Notes: generated from the sequence alone by a model not told the origin. Positions 24,911 to 38,599 are shown, counted from the stretch's first letter. The stretch is DNA of 64,000 nucleotides from Comamonas piscis (GCF_014109725.1 NZ_CP058554.1:62001-126000), one strand, 5' to 3'. Program-made: numbers and translations.

Positions 24911-27900
24911 TTAGTCAGCAGCGGGGTCCGCAGCGCTGTCCGCAGAGGCCACTTCTTCCGAAGCACCGGCCAGGTCCGCAGCTTCGGAATCGGCGATGGC
25001 GCGGCGCTCGGCCTCGTCCATCTCGTCCTTGGCCTTGCGTGCCTGGTGGTAAGCCATACCGGTGCCGGCAGGGATCAGACGGCCCACGATGACGTTTTCC
25101 TTCAAGCCACGCAGCTCGTCGCGCTTGCCCATGATGGCAGCCTCGGTCAGCACGCGGGTCGTTTCCTGGAAGGAAGCGGCCGAGATGAAGGAGTCGGTCG
25201 ACAGCGAAGCCTTGGTGATACCCAGCAACACGTTGGAGTAGACCGCAGGGATCTTGCCATCGCGTTGAGCCGCTTCGTTGGTGTTGAGCACCTCGGAGCG
25301 CTCGACCTGCTCACCCTTGATGTAGGTGGTATCGCCTTGGGCTTCGATGACCACGCGACGCAGCATCTGGCGAACGATCACCTCGATGTGCTTGTCGTTG
25401 ATCTTCACGCCTTGCAAGCGGTACACGTCCTGCACTTCGTCAACGATGTAGCGCGAGAGCTCTTCGATACCCAGCAGGCGCAGGATGTCCTGCGGATCGG
25501 CCGGGCCGTCGACGATCAGCTCGCCCTTGTTAACCACTTGGCCTTCGTGCACCAGGATGTTGCGTTCCTTCGGAACCAGCTCTTCCCAGACCTTGCCTTC
25601 CAGATCGGTGATCTGCAGACGCACCTTACCCTTGGTTTCCTTACCGTAGGACACGGTACCGGTCATCTCGGCCAGCGCACCCTTGTCCTTTGGCGTACGG
25701 GCTTCGAACAGCTCGGCCACACGTGGCAGACCACCGGTAATGTCGCGGGTCTTCTGGCCTTCCATCGGGATACGGGCCAGCACTTCGCCGGGGCCCACTT
25801 CCTGGCCATCGCGCACTTGCAGCAGCGCGCCGACCTGGAAGCCGATCGTCACGGCGTGGTCGGTACCAGGAATCTTCACTTCCTGGCCCTGGGCATCCGC
25901 CAGCTTGACCTGTGGACGCACCACCTTGGCCGAGCCACGGTGCTTCGGATCGATCACCACCAGGGTGGACAGACCGGTCACTTCGTCGACCTGCTTGGCC
26001 ACCGTCAGACCTTCTTCCACATTCTCGAACTTCACCTGGCCGGCGTATTCGGTAATGATTGGGCGGGTCAGCGGATCCCAGTTGGCCAACACGGTACCAG
26101 CCTTGATCTGTTGATCAGGCTTGATCGACAAGATGGCGCCGTAAGGCATCTTGTGACGCTCACGCTCGCGGCCGTACTCGTCCTGGATGACGATCTCGCC
26201 GGAGCGGGAAATCACCACCAGTTCGCCCTTGTTGTTGGTCACATAGCGCATCTGTGGGTTGAAGCCCACGATACCGTTGGACTTGGCTTCCACGCTGGAG
26301 GCCACAGCCGCACGCGATGCCGCACCACCGATGTGGAACGTACGCATGGTCAGCTGCGTGCCAGGCTCACCGATGGACTGTGCAGCGATCACACCGACGG
26401 CTTCGCCGAGGTTGATCATGCCGCCACGGCCCAAATCGCGGCCGTAGCAAGTGGCGCACAGACCGAAGCGGGTTTCGCAGGTCAGTGCCGTACGCACCTT
26501 CACTTCGTCCACACCAGCCAGTTCCAGCTCTTCGATCAGGTCTTCGTCCAGCAGATCGCCGGCCTTGGCCAGAACGGCACGGTTCTCGGGGTGCAGCACT
26601 TCGTCCGCAGCGGTACGGCCGAGGATACGGTCGCGCAGCGATTCGATCACTTCACCACCTTCAACCACAGCGCGCATCAAGGTGCCGTTGTGCGTGCCGC
26701 AGTCGAGCTCGGTGATCACCAAGTCTTGCGTCACGTCCACCAGACGACGCGTCAGGTAGCCGGAGTTAGCCGTCTTCAATGCCGTATCCGCCAGACCCTT
26801 ACGAGCACCGTGGGTGGAGATGAAGTACTGCAACACGTTGAGGCCTTCGCGGAAGTTCGCGGTAATAGGCGTCTCAATGATCGAGCCATCAGGCTTGGCC
26901 ATCAGACCACGCATACCCGCCAGCTGGCGAATCTGTGCGGCCGAGCCACGGGCGCCGGAGTCGGCCATCATGTAAATCGCGTTGAACGATTCCTGATCGA
27001 CTTCCTTGCCATGGCGGTCAATGACCTTTTCCTTGGCCAGCTGGGCCATCATGACCTTGGAGACTTCGTCACCGGCCTTGCCCCAGATGTCCACCACCTT
27101 GTTGTAGCGCTCACCAGCGGTCACCAGACCGGAGACGTACTGCTGCTCGATTTCCTTCACTTCGGATTCGGAGCGGGCAATGATCTCGGCCTTTTGCGGT
27201 GGCACCAGCATGTCGCCAATGGCGATCGAGATACCGGAGCGGGTTGCCAGACGGAAGCCGTTTTGCAGCAGCTTGTCAGCGAACACCACGGTTTCCTTCA
27301 AGCCACACTTGCGGAACGAGATGTTGATCAGCTTGGAGATTTCCTTCTTCTTCAACGTCTTGTTGATCGAAGAGAAAGGCATACCCTTGGGCAGGATCTC
27401 GGACAGCAGCGCACGGCCCACGGTGGTTTCCACCAACTGGGTCGAAGGCTCGAAGTCACCCGAGGTCTTGTTCTTGTTCCACTCGGTCAGACGCACGCTG
27501 ATCTTGGTGGCGCGTTCAACTTCCTCGGCATCCAGTGCGCGTTGCACTTCGCCGATGTCGGAGAACACCATGCCCTCGCCCTTGCCGTTGATCTTCTCGC
27601 GGGTGGCCTGGTACAAGCCCAGGACCACGTCTTGAGAAGGAACGATCGACGGTTCGCCCGATGCGGGGAACAGCACGTTGTTGGAGGCGAGCATCAAGGT
27701 GCGCGCTTCCATCTGTGCTTCCACCGACAGCGGTACGTGGACAGCCATCTGGTCACCGTCAAAGTCGGCGTTGAATGCCGCGCAGACGAGTGGGTGCAGT
27801 TGCAGGGCCTTGCCTTCAATCAGGATAGGCTCGAACGCCTGGATACCCAGACGGTGCAGCGTAGGTGCGCGGTTGAGCATGATCGGATGCTCGCGGATCA

Positions 27901-29137
27901 CCTCTTCCAGGATGTCCCAGACCACGGGGGTGCCGGTTTCGACTTCCTTCTTGGCGGCCTTGATGGTCGTGGCAATGCCACGCGCTTCGAGCTGCGCGAA
28001 GATGAAAGGCTTGAACAGCTCCAGCGCCATCAGCTTGGGCAGACCGCACTGGTGCAACTTGAGCGTTGGGCCCACGGTAATCACGGAACGACCGGAGTAG
28101 TCCACGCGCTTGCCCAGCAAGTTCTGGCGGAAACGACCGCTCTTGCCCTTGATCATGTCGGCGAGCGACTTCAGAGCGCGCTTGTTCGCGCCGGTCATGG
28201 CCTTACCACGGCGGCCGTTGTCCAGCAGCGAATCGACCGCTTCTTGCAGCATGCGCTTTTCATTGCGGGCAATGATCTCTGGAGCCTTCAGCTCCAGCAG
28301 GCGGCGCAGACGCGAGTTACGGTTGATGACGCGGCGGTACAGGTCGTTCAGGTCGGAGGTCGCAAAGCGGCCACCGTCCAGCGGCACCAGCGGACGCAGA
28401 TCAGGAGGCAGCACAGGCAGCACTTCCATCACCATCCAGCCGGGCTTGATGCCGGACTTCTTGAACGCTTCCAAGAGCTTGAGGCGCTTGGCGTTCTTCT
28501 TGACCTTGACTTCGGAGCCGGTCAGATCGTTGCGCAGGCGCTCGATTTCCGACTCGATCTCGATGCCTTCGAGCAGGTCCTTGATGCCTTCGGCGCCCAT
28601 CTTGGCCACGAATTCATCACCGTACTCGTCGACATTCTTGTCGTATTCGTCTTCGGACATGATGCTGAATTTCTTCAGCGGGGTCATGCCGGGATCGGTC
28701 ACCACATAGGCTTCGAAGTACAGCACGCGCTCGATGTCGCGCAGGGTCATGTCCAGCACCAGGCCCAGGCGCGATGGCAGGGACTTCAGGAACCAGATGT
28801 GCGCGCAAGGCGCAGCCAGGTCGATGTGACCCATGCGCTCACGACGCACCTTGGTCTGCGTGACTTCAACGCCGCACTTCTCGCAGATAACACCGCGGTG
28901 CTTCAAGCGCTTGTACTTGCCGCACAGGCATTCGTAGTCCTTGATCGGGCCAAAGATCTTGGCGCAGAACAGACCATCGCGCTCGGGCTTGAAGGTACGG
29001 TAGTTGATGGTCTCGGGCTTCTTCACCTCGCCGAAAGACCACGAACGGATCTTTTCGGGCGAAGCCAGGCCGATTTTGATGGCATCGAAATGCTCATCAG
29101 GCGTGAATTGTTTGAACAGGTCGAGTAGCGATTTCAT
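24911..29137 (-). CDS. rpoC: RNA polymerase subunit beta'
   Basis: A 1408-residue catalytic subunit of RNA polymerase. The N-terminal zinc site [20 protein letters not shown], the active-site Mg motif [12 protein letters not shown], and the second zinc cluster ([16 protein letters not shown]) are all present. Length is as expected for betaproteobacteria. It starts with ATG after a purine-rich SD, 19 bases downstream of rpoB, and ends before a strong terminator. It is the last gene of the operon. Confidence 0.99.
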   Translation of the reverse strand: MKSLLDLFKQFTPDEHFDAIKIGLASPEKIRSWSFGEVKKPETINYRTFKPERDGLFCAKIFGPIKDYECLCGKYKRLKHRGVICEKCGVEVTQTKVRRERMGHIDLAAPCAHIWFLKSLPSRLGLVLDMTLRDIERVLYFEAYVVTDPGMTPLKKFSIMSEDEYDKNVDEYGDEFVAKMGAEGIKDLLEGIEIESEIERLRNDLTGSEVKVKKNAKRLKLLEAFKKSGIKPGWMVMEVLPVLPPDLRPLVPLDGGRFATSDLNDLYRRVINRNSRLRRLLELKAPEIIARNEKRMLQEAVDSLLDNGRRGKAMTGANKRALKSLADMIKGKSGRFRQNLLGKRVDYSGRSVITVGPTLKLHQCGLPKLMALELFKPFIFAQLEARGIATTIKAAKKEVETGTPVVWDILEEVIREHPIMLNRAPTLHRLGIQAFEPILIEGKALQLHPLVCAAFNADFDGDQMAVHVPLSVEAQMEARTLMLASNNVLFPASGEPSIVPSQDVVLGLYQATREKINGKGEGMVFSDIGEVQRALDAEEVERATKISVRLTEWNKNKTSGDFEPSTQLVETTVGRALLSEILPKGMPFSSINKTLKKKEISKLINISFRKCGLKETVVFADKLLQNGFRLATRSGISIAIGDMLVPPQKAEIIARSESEVKEIEQQYVSGLVTAGERYNKVVDIWGKAGDEVSKVMMAQLAKEKVIDRHGKEVDQESFNAIYMMADSGARGSAAQIRQLAGMRGLMAKPDGSIIETPITANFREGLNVLQYFISTHGARKGLADTALKTANSGYLTRRLVDVTQDLVITELDCGTHNGTLMRAVVEGGEVIESLRDRILGRTAADEVLHPENRAVLAKAGDLLDEDLIEELELAGVDEVKVRTALTCETRFGLCATCYGRDLGRGGMINLGEAVGVIAAQSIGEPGTQLTMRTFHIGGAASRAAVASSVEAKSNGIVGFNPQMRYVTNNKGELVVISRSGEIVIQDEYGRERERHKMPYGAILSIKPDQQIKAGTVLANWDPLTRPIITEYAGQVKFENVEEGLTVAKQVDEVTGLSTLVVIDPKHRGSAKVVRPQVKLADAQGQEVKIPGTDHAVTIGFQVGALLQVRDGQEVGPGEVLARIPMEGQKTRDITGGLPRVAELFEARTPKDKGALAEMTGTVSYGKETKGKVRLQITDLEGKVWEELVPKERNILVHEGQVVNKGELIVDGPADPQDILRLLGIEELSRYIVDEVQDVYRLQGVKINDKHIEVIVRQMLRRVVIEAQGDTTYIKGEQVERSEVLNTNEAAQRDGKIPAVYSNVLLGITKASLSTDSFISAASFQETTRVLTEAAIMGKRDELRGLKENVIVGRLIPAGTGMAYHQARKAKDEMDEAERRAIADSEAADLAGASEEVASADSAADPAAD

Positions 29138-29156
29138 AGACTCTTTCCCCCTTCAA

Positions 29157-32100
29157 TTAAGAACGTTCCAGTTCGATGTCCAGGCCCAGGGAACGGATTT
29201 CCTTGACCAGCACATTGAACGACTCCGGCATGCCGGCTTCGATAGCGTGTTCACCCTTGACGATGGATTCGTACACCTTGGTACGGCCCACCACGTCATC
29301 GGACTTCACGGTCAGCATTTCCTGCAGCACATAAGCGGCGCCATAGGCTTCCAGCGCCCACACTTCCATCTCACCAAAACGCTGACCACCGAACTGGGCC
29401 TTACCGCCCAGAGGTTGTTGCGTCACCAGCGAGTAAGGACCGGTGGAGCGAGCGTGCATCTTGTCGTCGACCAAGTGGTGCAGCTTGAGGTAGTGCATGT
29501 AGCCGATGGTGGTGGGGCGCTCGAAGCGATCACCGGTGCGGCCGTCATACAGATACGCTTGCGTGCGTGGCTCGGTCAGACCCTTGCGTGCCTGGATGTC
29601 ATCCGGGTACGCCAGCTTGAGCATGTCCTGAATTTCCTGCTCGGAAGCACCGTCGAACACGGGCGTTGCGAATGGCACGCCGTTCTTCAGGTTCTCCGCC
29701 ATGAACATGACCTGGTCATCGGACAGTTGCTTGAGGTCTTCCTTGCGACCACGGCTGTTGTACACCTCTTCCAGGAAGGAGCGCACTTCAGAGGCACGGG
29801 CTTCTGCTTGCAGCATGTCGCCGATGCGCTGGCCCAGACCCTTGCCGGCCCAGCCCAGGTGGACTTCCAGCACCTGACCGATGTTCATGCGCGAAGGCAC
29901 GCCCAGCGGGTTCAGCACGATGTCGGCGGTGGTGCCATCCGCCATGAAAGGCATGTCTTCCACCGGCACGATCTTGGAGACCACACCCTTGTTACCGTGG
30001 CGGCCGGCCATCTTGTCACCAGGCTGCAGGCGGCGCTTGACGGCCAGGTAGACCTTGACCATCTTGAGCACGCCAGCGGGCAGCTCGTCGCCTTGGGTCA
30101 ACTTCTTGCGCTTTTCTTCAAAAGCCAGGTCGAAGTTGTGGCGTTGCTGCTCGATGGAGTTCTTGATGGACTCCAGCTGTGCTGCGACATCGTCTTCTGC
30201 AGGGCGGATATCGAACCAGTGGAATTTCTCCACGCCGTCCAGATAGGCCTTGTCGATCTTGGTGCCCTTGGCCAGCTTTTGCGGGCCGCCGTTGGCCACG
30301 CGGCCGTTGAGCAGCTTGGCGATACGGTCGAAAGCGTCGGCTTCAACAATACGCAGCTGGTCGTTCAGGTCCAGACGGAAGCGCTTGAGTTCATCGTCGA
30401 TGATCTGCTGGGCACGCTTGTCGCGCGTGATGCCTTCACGGGTGAAGACCTGCACGTCGATCACGGTACCTTGCGAGCCCTGGTCCACGCGCAGCGAGGT
30501 GTCCTTCACGTCGGACGCCTTCTCACCGAAGATGGCGCGCAGCAACTTCTCTTCTGGGGTCAAGGTGGTCTCGCCCTTTGGCGTGACCTTGCCCACCAGC
30601 ACATCGCCGGGTTGCACTTCTGCACCCACGTAGATGATGCCGGACTCGTCCAGACGGTTGAGCTGTTGCTCAGACAGGTTCGGGATGTCGCGCGTGATTT
30701 CCTCGGCACCCAGCTTGGTGTCACGGGCCATCACCACCAGTTCCTCGATGTGGATCGAGGTGTAGCGGTCTTCCGCGACCACGCGTTCGGAGATCAGGAT
30801 CGAGTCTTCGAAGTTGTAGCCGTTCCAGGTCATGAAGGCGATCAGCATGTTCTGACCAATGGCGATTTCGCCCAGGTCGGTCGATGCACCGTCCGCAATC
30901 ACATCACCCTTGGCCAGCTTGTCGCCACGGCTGACGACAGGACGCTGGTGGATGTTGGTGTTCTGGTTGGAACGCTGGTACTTGATGAGGTTGTAGATGT
31001 CCACACCCACTTCACCGGCCACGGCTTCTTCGTCGTTCACGCGGATCACGATACGGGTCGCATCCACGTAATCCACGATACCGCCACGGGTCGCGGTCAC
31101 CACGGTGCCCGAGTCGACCGCAGCAACGCGCTCGATACCGGTACCGACCATGGGCTTTTCAGGGCGCAACACAGGCACGGCCTGGCGCGACATGTTGGCA
31201 CCCATCAATGCGCGGTTCGCGTCATCGTGTTCGAGGAACGGAATCAGCGAAGCAGCCACCGACACGATCTGTGCGGGCGACACGTCCATGTACTGCACGC
31301 GCTCGGCGGACAGCAGGGTCGATTCACCGTTTTCACGGGCAGAGACCAGGTCACCGGTCAGACGGCCTTCAGCGTCGAGCTCGGCATTGGCCTGCGCGAT
31401 CACGTACTTGCCTTCTTCGATGGCCGAGAGGTAGTCCATCTGGTCGGTCACCTTGCCGTCGATCACGCGACGGTAAGGGGTTTCGATGAAACCGTACTCG
31501 TTCAGGCGTGCGTACAGAGCCAGCGAGTTGATCAGACCAATGTTTGGACCTTCAGGCGTTTCAATCGGGCAGACGCGGCCGTAGTGGGTGACGTGAACGT
31601 CACGCACTTCAAAGCCTGCGCGTTCGCGGGTCAGACCACCTGGACCCAGAGCGGAAACACGGCGCTTGTGCGTGATTTCAGCCAGCGGGTTGGTCTGGTC
31701 CATGAACTGTGACAGCTGCGACGCGCCGAAGAATTCCTTCAGTGCCGCCGAGATCGGCTTGCTGTTGATCAGGTCGTGCGGCATCAGCGGCTCTTGCTCA
31801 GCCTGGCCCAGACGCTCCTTCACAGCCTTTTCGATACGTGCCAGACCGGTGCGGTACTGGTTTTCGGCCAGCTCGCCCACGCAACGCACGCGGCGGTTAC
31901 CCAAGTGGTCGATGTCATCGACTTCACCCTTGCCGTTGCGCAGATCCACCAGGATCTTTACGACTTCGAGGATGTCTTCGTTGGACAGCACCATGGGGCC
32001 CACAGCAGAGTCGCGGCCAATCTTGGCATTGAACTTCATGCGGCCGACGCGCGACAGATCGTAGGTGTCTTCGTTGTAGAACAAACGCTGGAACAGCGCC

Positions 32101-33269
32101 TGCACTGCATCTTCGGTTGGCGGCTCGCCGGGACGCATCATGCGGTAGATGGCCACGCGTGCAGCGAACTCGTCCGCGGTTTCATCGGTGCGCAGGGTCT
32201 GCGAGATGTAGGCGCCGTGGCTCAGCTCGTTCGTGTAGATGCAAGCCAGATCCTGGATACCGGCCGAGCGCAGCTTCTTGAGCAGCGCTTCGGTCATTTC
32301 CTCGTTGGCCTTGGCGATGATTTCACCGGTGTCAGGGTCAACGATGTTCTTGGCAGCGACGCGGCCGAGCAGAAAGTCTTCAGGCACGCTGATGAACTTG
32401 GTGCCCGATTGTTCCATTTCGCGGGTGTGGCGCGCGGTGATGCGCTTGTCCTTGGCCACGACCACCTTGCCCGACTTGTCGGTGATGTCAAAGCGTGCGA
32501 CTTCACCCTTGAGACGGTCAGCCACAAATTCCATTTGTGCGCCGCTGTCCATCAGGCGGAAGTTGTCGTTCTCGTAGAACGTTGCCAGGATCGACTCAGG
32601 CGTCATGCCGATGGCCTTCAGCAGGATCGACACCGGCATCTTGCGGCGGCGGTCCACACGGAAGAACAGCAGGTCCTTGGGGTCGAACTCGAAGTCCAGC
32701 CAGGAGCCGCGGTAAGGGATGATGCGTGCCGAGAACAGCAGCTTGCCCGAGCTGTGGGTCTTGCCCTTGTCGTGTTCAAAGAACACGCCAGGCGAGCGGT
32801 GCAGCTGCGAGACGATCACACGCTCGGTGCCATTGACAATGAATGAACCTTTGTCCGTCATCAGGGGCACTTCGCCCATGTAGACTTCCTGCTCTTTCAC
32901 TTCCTTGACCACCTTGGATTGGGGCGTGGAGGATTCGCGGTCATAGATGATCAACTGCACCTTGGCGCGCACAGCGGACGAGAAGGTCAGACCACGGGTC
33001 TGGCATTCGCGCACGTCGAAAGCGGGCCTGGCGAGGTTGTACTCGACAAACTTCATCTCGACAAAACCATTGTGCGAGACGATAGGGAAAGCAGAGTTGA
33101 AGGCGGCTTGCAAGCCCTCATCAGTACGCTTTTTAGGGGCCGAGTCTGCTTGCAAAAATGCGGTGTAAGCATCTTTTTGCATTTGCAGCAGGTAAGGCAC
33201 TTCGAGCACGCTATCGCGGCTGCCGAAACTTTTGCGGATTCGCTTGCGTTCGGTGTAAGAATAGGCCAT
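29157..33269 (-). CDS. rpoB: RNA polymerase subunit beta
   Basis: A 1370-residue beta subunit. The ATG at 33269 ([16 protein letters not shown]) is the conserved start; the open frame extends 42 codons upstream but without homology. The rifampicin-pocket region reads [20 protein letters not shown] then [12 protein letters not shown], with no obvious resistance change. Active-site lysines lie in the [12 protein letters not shown] region. It is separated from rplL by 271 bases with an attenuator-like hairpin and joined to rpoC. Confidence 0.99.
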   Translation of the reverse strand: MAYSYTERKRIRKSFGSRDSVLEVPYLLQMQKDAYTAFLQADSAPKKRTDEGLQAAFNSAFPIVSHNGFVEMKFVEYNLARPAFDVRECQTRGLTFSSAVRAKVQLIIYDRESSTPQSKVVKEVKEQEVYMGEVPLMTDKGSFIVNGTERVIVSQLHRSPGVFFEHDKGKTHSSGKLLFSARIIPYRGSWLDFEFDPKDLLFFRVDRRRKMPVSILLKAIGMTPESILATFYENDNFRLMDSGAQMEFVADRLKGEVARFDITDKSGKVVVAKDKRITARHTREMEQSGTKFISVPEDFLLGRVAAKNIVDPDTGEIIAKANEEMTEALLKKLRSAGIQDLACIYTNELSHGAYISQTLRTDETADEFAARVAIYRMMRPGEPPTEDAVQALFQRLFYNEDTYDLSRVGRMKFNAKIGRDSAVGPMVLSNEDILEVVKILVDLRNGKGEVDDIDHLGNRRVRCVGELAENQYRTGLARIEKAVKERLGQAEQEPLMPHDLINSKPISAALKEFFGASQLSQFMDQTNPLAEITHKRRVSALGPGGLTRERAGFEVRDVHVTHYGRVCPIETPEGPNIGLINSLALYARLNEYGFIETPYRRVIDGKVTDQMDYLSAIEEGKYVIAQANAELDAEGRLTGDLVSARENGESTLLSAERVQYMDVSPAQIVSVAASLIPFLEHDDANRALMGANMSRQAVPVLRPEKPMVGTGIERVAAVDSGTVVTATRGGIVDYVDATRIVIRVNDEEAVAGEVGVDIYNLIKYQRSNQNTNIHQRPVVSRGDKLAKGDVIADGASTDLGEIAIGQNMLIAFMTWNGYNFEDSILISERVVAEDRYTSIHIEELVVMARDTKLGAEEITRDIPNLSEQQLNRLDESGIIYVGAEVQPGDVLVGKVTPKGETTLTPEEKLLRAIFGEKASDVKDTSLRVDQGSQGTVIDVQVFTREGITRDKRAQQIIDDELKRFRLDLNDQLRIVEADAFDRIAKLLNGRVANGGPQKLAKGTKIDKAYLDGVEKFHWFDIRPAEDDVAAQLESIKNSIEQQRHNFDLAFEEKRKKLTQGDELPAGVLKMVKVYLAVKRRLQPGDKMAGRHGNKGVVSKIVPVEDMPFMADGTTADIVLNPLGVPSRMNIGQVLEVHLGWAGKGLGQRIGDMLQAEARASEVRSFLEEVYNSRGRKEDLKQLSDDQVMFMAENLKNGVPFATPVFDGASEQEIQDMLKLAYPDDIQARKGLTEPRTQAYLYDGRTGDRFERPTTIGYMHYLKLHHLVDDKMHARSTGPYSLVTQQPLGGKAQFGGQRFGEMEVWALEAYGAAYVLQEMLTVKSDDVVGRTKVYESIVKGEHAIEAGMPESFNVLVKEIRSLGLDIELERS

Positions 33270-33492
33270 GAGATCTCCGGGCAAAGACATGAGTCCTGGG
33301 TCTTCGACGACACCCCCGCGAGGGGGTTGCAGCTTGGTGGGTTGGCCACTACCAACCATGGCAGACGGTGGTGCATTGCACACCACCCGAACCAAGGGGT
33401 TTTCTAGTGTCGGATGTTAGAAAACACTAAAAATCAGCCATCAACCGGCCAGTTTTTGGTGTGCTCTAGCGCACGCGATTCCAGAAGCGCCA

Positions 33493-33526
33493 AAGGCTGG
33501 AGCACCTTTTCGGGTACTCCAGCCTT
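33493..33526 (-). terminator. Attenuator-like hairpin between rplL and rpoB
   Basis: A 10-bp stem AAGGCTGGAG / CTCCAGCCTT (33493-33502, 33517-33526) followed on the - strand by only a short T-run. It lies 14 bases after the rplL stop, where E. coli has the partial terminator that sets the ribosomal-protein to RNA-polymerase ratio. The rest of 33270-33540 shows no gene. Confidence 0.6.
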
Positions 33527-33540
33527 GGCGAAACGCTCAA

Positions 33541-33912
33541 TTACTTGAGTTCAGCCTTACCGCCAGCGTCAACCAGCTTCTTCACAGCGGCTTCAGCGTC
33601 GGCCTTAGGCATGGCTTCCTTCAGCACCTTAGGGGCGCCGTCAACCATGTCCTTGGCTTCCTTCAGACCCAGGCCGGTGATTTCACGCACGGCCTTGATC
33701 ACGCCAACCTTGTTAGCGCCGGCTTCCAGCAGCACCAGGTTGAACTCGGTCTTTTCTTCCACAGCAGCAGCACCGCCGCCACCAGCAGCAGGAGCGGCCA
33801 TAGCAGCAGCGCTCACGCCAAACTTCTCTTCAATTGCCTTGACCAGGTCGTTCAGTTCCAGAACAGTCATGCTGTCCAGGGAGGTCAAGAATGCGTCTTT
33901 ATCGAATGCCAT
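33541..33912 (-). CDS. rplL: 50S ribosomal protein L7/L12
   Basis: A 123-residue stalk protein. N-terminal dimerisation part, Ala/Gly-rich hinge ([20 protein letters not shown]), and a C-terminal factor-binding domain ([20 protein letters not shown]). It recruits translational GTPases to the ribosome. It follows rplJ by 37 bases. Confidence 0.99.
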   Translation of the reverse strand: MAFDKDAFLTSLDSMTVLELNDLVKAIEEKFGVSAAAMAAPAAGGGGAAAVEEKTEFNLVLLEAGANKVGVIKAVREITGLGLKEAKDMVDGAPKVLKEAMPKADAEAAVKKLVDAGGKAELK

Positions 33913-33949
33913 TTTGATTTCCTAAATATATTGGTTGGTTTTGCCGCAA

Positions 33950-34480
33950 TTAAGCTGCAGCAACTTCGGCGACTTCGGCGACTACTTCCGCGCCTTCGCC
34001 CTTTTTGGCCGCCAGAGCGCCCAGCACAACGGCCGTACGCGAGATTGGCGACATGAGCAAGCCACACAATTGGGCCAGCAGCACTTCCTTGGAAGGCACA
34101 CTTGCCAGTTGCTTAACGCTGTTAGCGTCCAACGCTTTTCCTTCGAATGCACCACCGCGAATCACCAACTTGTCGTTGGTCTTCGCGAAATCGGCCACTA
34201 CCTTGGCAGCGGCGATTGCATCTTCAGAGAAACCGTAGATCAGCGGGCCGGTCATTTGGTCAGCCACCACTTCGAAGCTGGTACCAGCAACAGCGCGACG
34301 AGCCAGGGTGTTCTTCAGAACACTCAGCGTCACACCTTGCTTGCGCGCTTCCACGCGCAGCTTCGTCATGTCAGCGACCGTAATGCCGCGGTATTCCGCC
34401 AACACAAGCGTTTGAGCTTTTGCGGCGAGGCTGGTCACTTCAACGATGACCGCTTCTTTCTCACTGCGATTCAGACTCAA
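33950..34480 (-). CDS. rplJ: 50S ribosomal protein L10
   Basis: A 176-residue protein that anchors the L7/L12 stalk. The start codon is TTG at 34480, supported by AGGAG seven bases before it and the conserved start [11 protein letters not shown]. The rest matches the family: [32 protein letters not shown]. In bacteria L10 represses its own mRNA through the leader; the 242-base leader upstream would be the place for that. Confidence 0.97.
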   Translation of the reverse strand: MSLNRSEKEAVIVEVTSLAAKAQTLVLAEYRGITVADMTKLRVEARKQGVTLSVLKNTLARRAVAGTSFEVVADQMTGPLIYGFSEDAIAAAKVVADFAKTNDKLVIRGGAFEGKALDANSVKQLASVPSKEVLLAQLCGLLMSPISRTAVVLGALAAKKGEGAEVVAEVAEVAAA

Positions 34481-34722
34481 GGTCTACTCCTTCAAATGCG
34501 CATTAGGGGCAAGCCCCACCTGCGCGCTCTTGTTGCAGCGACCAACTGTTTCGGAAATTCATCCATCTGCAGCGGGATCGCCATCTGCGTTGGCAAAAAA
34601 TTTAAGTGATCCAACATCACACCAACGGTCTTGGATGGCCTGGCATAGCGTCTTTTTCAAAACCCCTGGCCAGCCCACCACACCAGACGGGTGCAAGCAC
34701 CCATCTGACGATTTTTTAGCAA
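34481..34722 (-). promoter_or_regulatory. rplA-rplJ intergenic leader (candidate L10 leader)
   Basis: A 242-base gap without a gene between rplA and rplJ. A strong hairpin (CAGACGGGTGC with GCACCCATCTG, 34684-34694 and 34697-34707) follows rplA. The remainder, up to the AGGAG before rplJ, is where the autoregulatory L10 leader of other bacteria sits. I could not match the L10-binding internal loop by eye. Confidence 0.35.
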
Positions 34723-35418
34723 TTACGCTGCGATGGTCTGTGCATCGACGCGAACGCCGATACCCATCGTCGACGACACCGCCACCTTGCGCAGGTACAT
34801 ACCCTTGCTGGTAGCTGGCTTGGCCTTGTTCAGTGCATCGATCAGAGCAGCCAAGTTGCCTTGCAGCTTGTCGTTGTCGAACGAGCGACGGCCGATGGTC
34901 GAATGCACAATACCGGCCTTGTCGACGCGGAACTGCACTTGACCTGCCTTGGCGTTCTTCACAGCCGTAGCAACATCGGGGGTCACGGTGCCAACCTTGG
35001 GGTTAGGCATCAGGCCACGTGGGCCCAGGATCTGACCCAGGGTACCCACAACGCGCATGGCGTCAGGGGCAGCGATCACGATGTCGAAAGGCATGTCACC
35101 AGCCTTGACCATGGCGGCCAGGTCGTCCATACCGACGATGTCGGCACCAGCGGCCTTGGCTTCTTCAGCCTTGGCGCCTTGTGCGAACACAGCCACGCGG
35201 GTGGTCTTGCCGGTGCCGTTAGGCAGCACGACAGCGCCACGAACCACTTGGTCCGACTTCTTGGCATCCACGCCCAGCTGAATAGCCACGTCGATGGATT
35301 CATCAAACTTGGCCGTTGCGGCGTCCTTGACGAGTGCAACTGCTTCGGCGAATGCGTACAGCTTGGTGGCTTCCACCTTGCCTTGCTGGGCCTTTTGCTT
35401 TTTGGTCAACTTTGCCAT
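34723..35418 (-). CDS. rplA: 50S ribosomal protein L1
   Basis: A 231-residue protein of the L1 stalk. [10 protein letters not shown] start, [35 protein letters not shown] and [18 protein letters not shown] are conserved. L1 also represses rplK-rplA translation in other bacteria. It begins one base after the rplK stop, so translation is coupled. Confidence 0.99.
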   Translation of the reverse strand: MAKLTKKQKAQQGKVEATKLYAFAEAVALVKDAATAKFDESIDVAIQLGVDAKKSDQVVRGAVVLPNGTGKTTRVAVFAQGAKAEEAKAAGADIVGMDDLAAMVKAGDMPFDIVIAAPDAMRVVGTLGQILGPRGLMPNPKVGTVTPDVATAVKNAKAGQVQFRVDKAGIVHSTIGRRSFDNDKLQGNLAALIDALNKAKPATSKGMYLRKVAVSSTMGIGVRVDAQTIAA

Positions 35419-35419
35419 C

Positions 35420-35851
35420 TTAGAGGCCCTCCACCGTAACGCCCATGGAACGGGCAGAACCAGCCAACGTGCGCACTGCGGCGTCGATGTCAGCAGCGTT
35501 CATGTCCTTCAGCTTGGTCTTTGCGATCTCTTCCAGCTGAGCGCGGGTGATCTTGCCAACCTTGGTAGCCAGAGGATTTGCCGAACCCTTGTCGAGCTTG
35601 ATCGCCTTCTTGATCAGCACCGTTGCGGGTGGCGTCTTGATGATGAACGTGAAGCTCTTGTCCGCAAAAGCGGTGATGACCACGGGCAGTGGCAGACCTG
35701 GCTCAACACCTTGGGTCTGGGCGTTGAACGCCTTGCAGAATTCCATGATGTTAAGACCACGTTGACCCAGTGCTGGACCAATGGGTGGCGATGGATTGGC
35801 TTTACCAGCTGGTACTTGCAGCTTGATGAAGCCGACAATTTTCTTTGCCAT
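35420..35851 (-). CDS. rplK: 50S ribosomal protein L11
   Basis: A 143-residue protein of the GTPase-associated centre, needed for RelA activation. [35 protein letters not shown] and the C-terminal [16 protein letters not shown] are diagnostic. A strong SD (AAGGAG) precedes the ATG, and an attenuator-like hairpin lies between it and nusG. Confidence 0.99.
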   Translation of the reverse strand: MAKKIVGFIKLQVPAGKANPSPPIGPALGQRGLNIMEFCKAFNAQTQGVEPGLPLPVVITAFADKSFTFIIKTPPATVLIKKAIKLDKGSANPLATKVGKITRAQLEEIAKTKLKDMNAADIDAAVRTLAGSARSMGVTVEGL

Positions 35852-35868
35852 TTATAGCTCCTTACGGG

Positions 35869-35898
35869 TAAAAACGCCCACACTGCAAAGTGCGGGCT
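35869..35898 (-). terminator. Terminator/attenuator between nusG and rplK
   Basis: On the - strand a 9-bp stem with one mismatch (arms 35876-35884 and 35889-35897, loop of four bases) is followed by GTTTTTAC and, 15 bases later, the rplK SD. It fits an intrinsic terminator or partial attenuator inside the secE-nusG-rplKA series. Confidence 0.6.
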
Positions 35899-35953
35899 CC
35901 CCGAGGGTTAAGACTCTGTTTAGGCACCGAGTCCGTAAGTGCATGAAAAACAA

Positions 35954-36547
35954 TCAGGTTTTTTCAACCTGCGCAAATTCCAGCTCAACCGGAGTGGAAC
36001 GGCCAAAGATCATAACAGAAACGCGAAGTCGACTCTTTTCGTAGTTTACTTCCTCGACGGATCCGTTGAAGTCCGTAAACGGACCTTCCTTGACGCGGAT
36101 GAACTCGCCCACCATGAATTCGACCTTGTGGCGTGGCTTTTCCGAGCCCTCTTCCATCTGCAGCACGATCTTCTGAACTTCGGCTTCGGAGATGGGCGCG
36201 GGACGGTTCTTGGCACCGCCGACAAAACCGGTCACCTTGCTGGTGTGCTTGACCAAGTGCCAGGTGTCGTCATCCATCACCATCTCGACGAAGACATAAC
36301 CGGGGAACAGGCGGCGCTCGGTGGTCTTCTTCTGACCATTGCGCACTTCCACCACTTCTTCGGTAGGCACCAGGATGCGACCGAACTTGCTTTGCATGTC
36401 CGAGCGGTGGATGCGCTCCAGAATATTGCGCTCAACGGCCTTTTCCATACCGGAATAGGCATGAACGATGTACCAGCGCAGATCGGGATTAGCAACAGTT
36501 GTAGGCGCCTCAGCGCCTGTGTTGGTGGTTTCGTCCGTGTTCGACAT
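35954..36547 (-). CDS. nusG: Transcription antitermination factor NusG
   Basis: A 197-residue protein. An extra ~20-residue N-terminus ([18 protein letters not shown]) precedes the NGN domain, which starts [35 protein letters not shown] is the conserved core and a KOW motif follows ([20 protein letters not shown]). It binds RNA polymerase beta' and couples to Rho and to the ribosome through S10. Its ATG overlaps the secE stop (TAATG), so the two are coupled. Confidence 0.98.
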   Translation of the reverse strand: MSNTDETTNTGAEAPTTVANPDLRWYIVHAYSGMEKAVERNILERIHRSDMQSKFGRILVPTEEVVEVRNGQKKTTERRLFPGYVFVEMVMDDDTWHLVKHTSKVTGFVGGAKNRPAPISEAEVQKIVLQMEEGSEKPRHKVEFMVGEFIRVKEGPFTDFNGSVEEVNYEKSRLRVSVMIFGRSTPVELEFAQVEKT

Positions 36548-36930
36548 TACTTCCTCCAGCCCAGAACCAGGTCATACAAGACCCACTCCAGCGTTTTATC
36601 AGTCATCCACAAGAACAAAGACATGACGACGACAAACGCGAACACGTAGGCCGTCATCTGCAGCGTCTCTTTGCGCGAAGGCCAGACCACCTTCTTGACT
36701 TCACGCCAGGAATCCTTGGCAAAACCAACAAATTGCTTGCCTGGTTCAGACACCAGAAAAACGGTGACAGCCGCAATCAGCCCAACAATCAGCACGGCCC
36801 ACTGGGCGATCGCACCTTGTTTGGACAACAGGTAAAAGCCGGCGATACCGGCGATGACCAATGCAGCTACGGCGAACAGCTTGAGCTTGTCCGCACCAGA
36901 ACTAACAGTTTCAACTTGTGTAGCAGCCAT
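36547..36930 (-). CDS. secE: Preprotein translocase subunit SecE
   Basis: A 127-residue subunit of the SecYEG channel. Three hydrophobic segments (about 17-35, 42-60 and 92-110) give the three-helix form seen in proteobacteria. The conserved amphipathic stretch before the last helix is [19 protein letters not shown]. It ends overlapping nusG. Confidence 0.98.
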   Translation of the reverse strand: MAATQVETVSSGADKLKLFAVAALVIAGIAGFYLLSKQGAIAQWAVLIVGLIAAVTVFLVSEPGKQFVGFAKDSWREVKKVVWPSRKETLQMTAYVFAFVVVMSLFLWMTDKTLEWVLYDLVLGWRK

Positions 36931-36970
36931 GTCGACAATCAGATGAATGAGGCGTCACGTAAGACGCCGA

Positions 36971-36995
36971 AGCCCGCCTTGTAATCGGGCGGGCT
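36971..36995 (-). terminator. Hairpin between tRNA-Trp and secE
   Basis: AGCCCGCC / GGCGGGCT (36971-36978, 36988-36995) with an ~9-base loop. No long T-run follows on the - strand, so it may be a processing or weak termination site between tRNA-Trp and secE. Confidence 0.4.
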
Positions 36996-37014
36996 TGGTT
37001 GACCACTTATTCAG

Positions 37015-37090
37015 TGGCAGGGGCAGTAGGAATCGAACCTACAACCTTCGGTTTTGGAGACCGACGCTCTGCCAATTGAGCTATACCCCT
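37015..37090 (-). tRNA. tRNA-Trp (CCA)
   Basis: Read on the - strand: AGGGGTA acceptor, D arm GCTCAATTGGCAGAGC, anticodon loop CTCCAAA (CCA), TPsiC GGTTCGATTCC, encoded CCA; 76 bases. It lies between tuf and secE, as usual in proteobacteria. Confidence 0.96.
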
Positions 37091-37102
37091 ACGAATCAAT
37101 AC

Positions 37103-38293
<1,191 letters not shown>

Positions 38294-38358
38294 TCTTGAC
38301 TCCGAAAAAACCTAAACCTAATGGGATATAGCGCAACAAGAACCGTGCGCACTTAAAA

Positions 38359-38433
38359 TGGTGCCCATGGGCAGGATCGAACTGCCGACCTCCCCCTTAC
38401 CAAGGGGGTGCTCTACCACTGAGCCACATGGGC
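38359..38433 (-). tRNA. tRNA-Thr (GGT)
   Basis: Read on the - strand: GCCCATG acceptor, D arm GCTCAGTGGTAGAGC, anticodon loop TTGGTAA (GGT), TPsiC AGTTCGATCCT and CCA; 75 bases. Directly upstream of tuf. Confidence 0.95.
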
Positions 38434-38472
38434 AATTTTTTCAAATTGCAACAGGATCGCTTTACTGCAGAC

Positions 38473-38546
38473 TGGAGCGGGAGACGGGAATCGAACCCGC
38501 GTCATTAGCTTGGAAGGCTAGGGTTCTACCATTGAACTACTCCCGC
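38473..38546 (-). tRNA. tRNA-Gly (TCC)
   Basis: Read on the - strand: GCGGGAG acceptor, D arm GTTCAATGGTAGAAC, anticodon loop CTTCCAA (TCC), TPsiC GGTTCGATTCC and CCA; 74 bases. The outermost anticodon-stem pair looks mismatched (C-A). Confidence 0.95.
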
Positions 38547-38599
38547 ATCAACCGCGCCATAAGCGCAATTGCTGCAAAGCTTTCTTCTTCAACCATTTC

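Noticed and set aside
24857..29128. A very long open frame on the + strand opposite rpoC (about 1420 codons), with a similar one opposite rpoB (29004-31712)
   Set aside because: These mirror the codon structure of highly expressed GC-rich genes on the other strand. They have no recognisable domain and would need to overlap essential genes completely.
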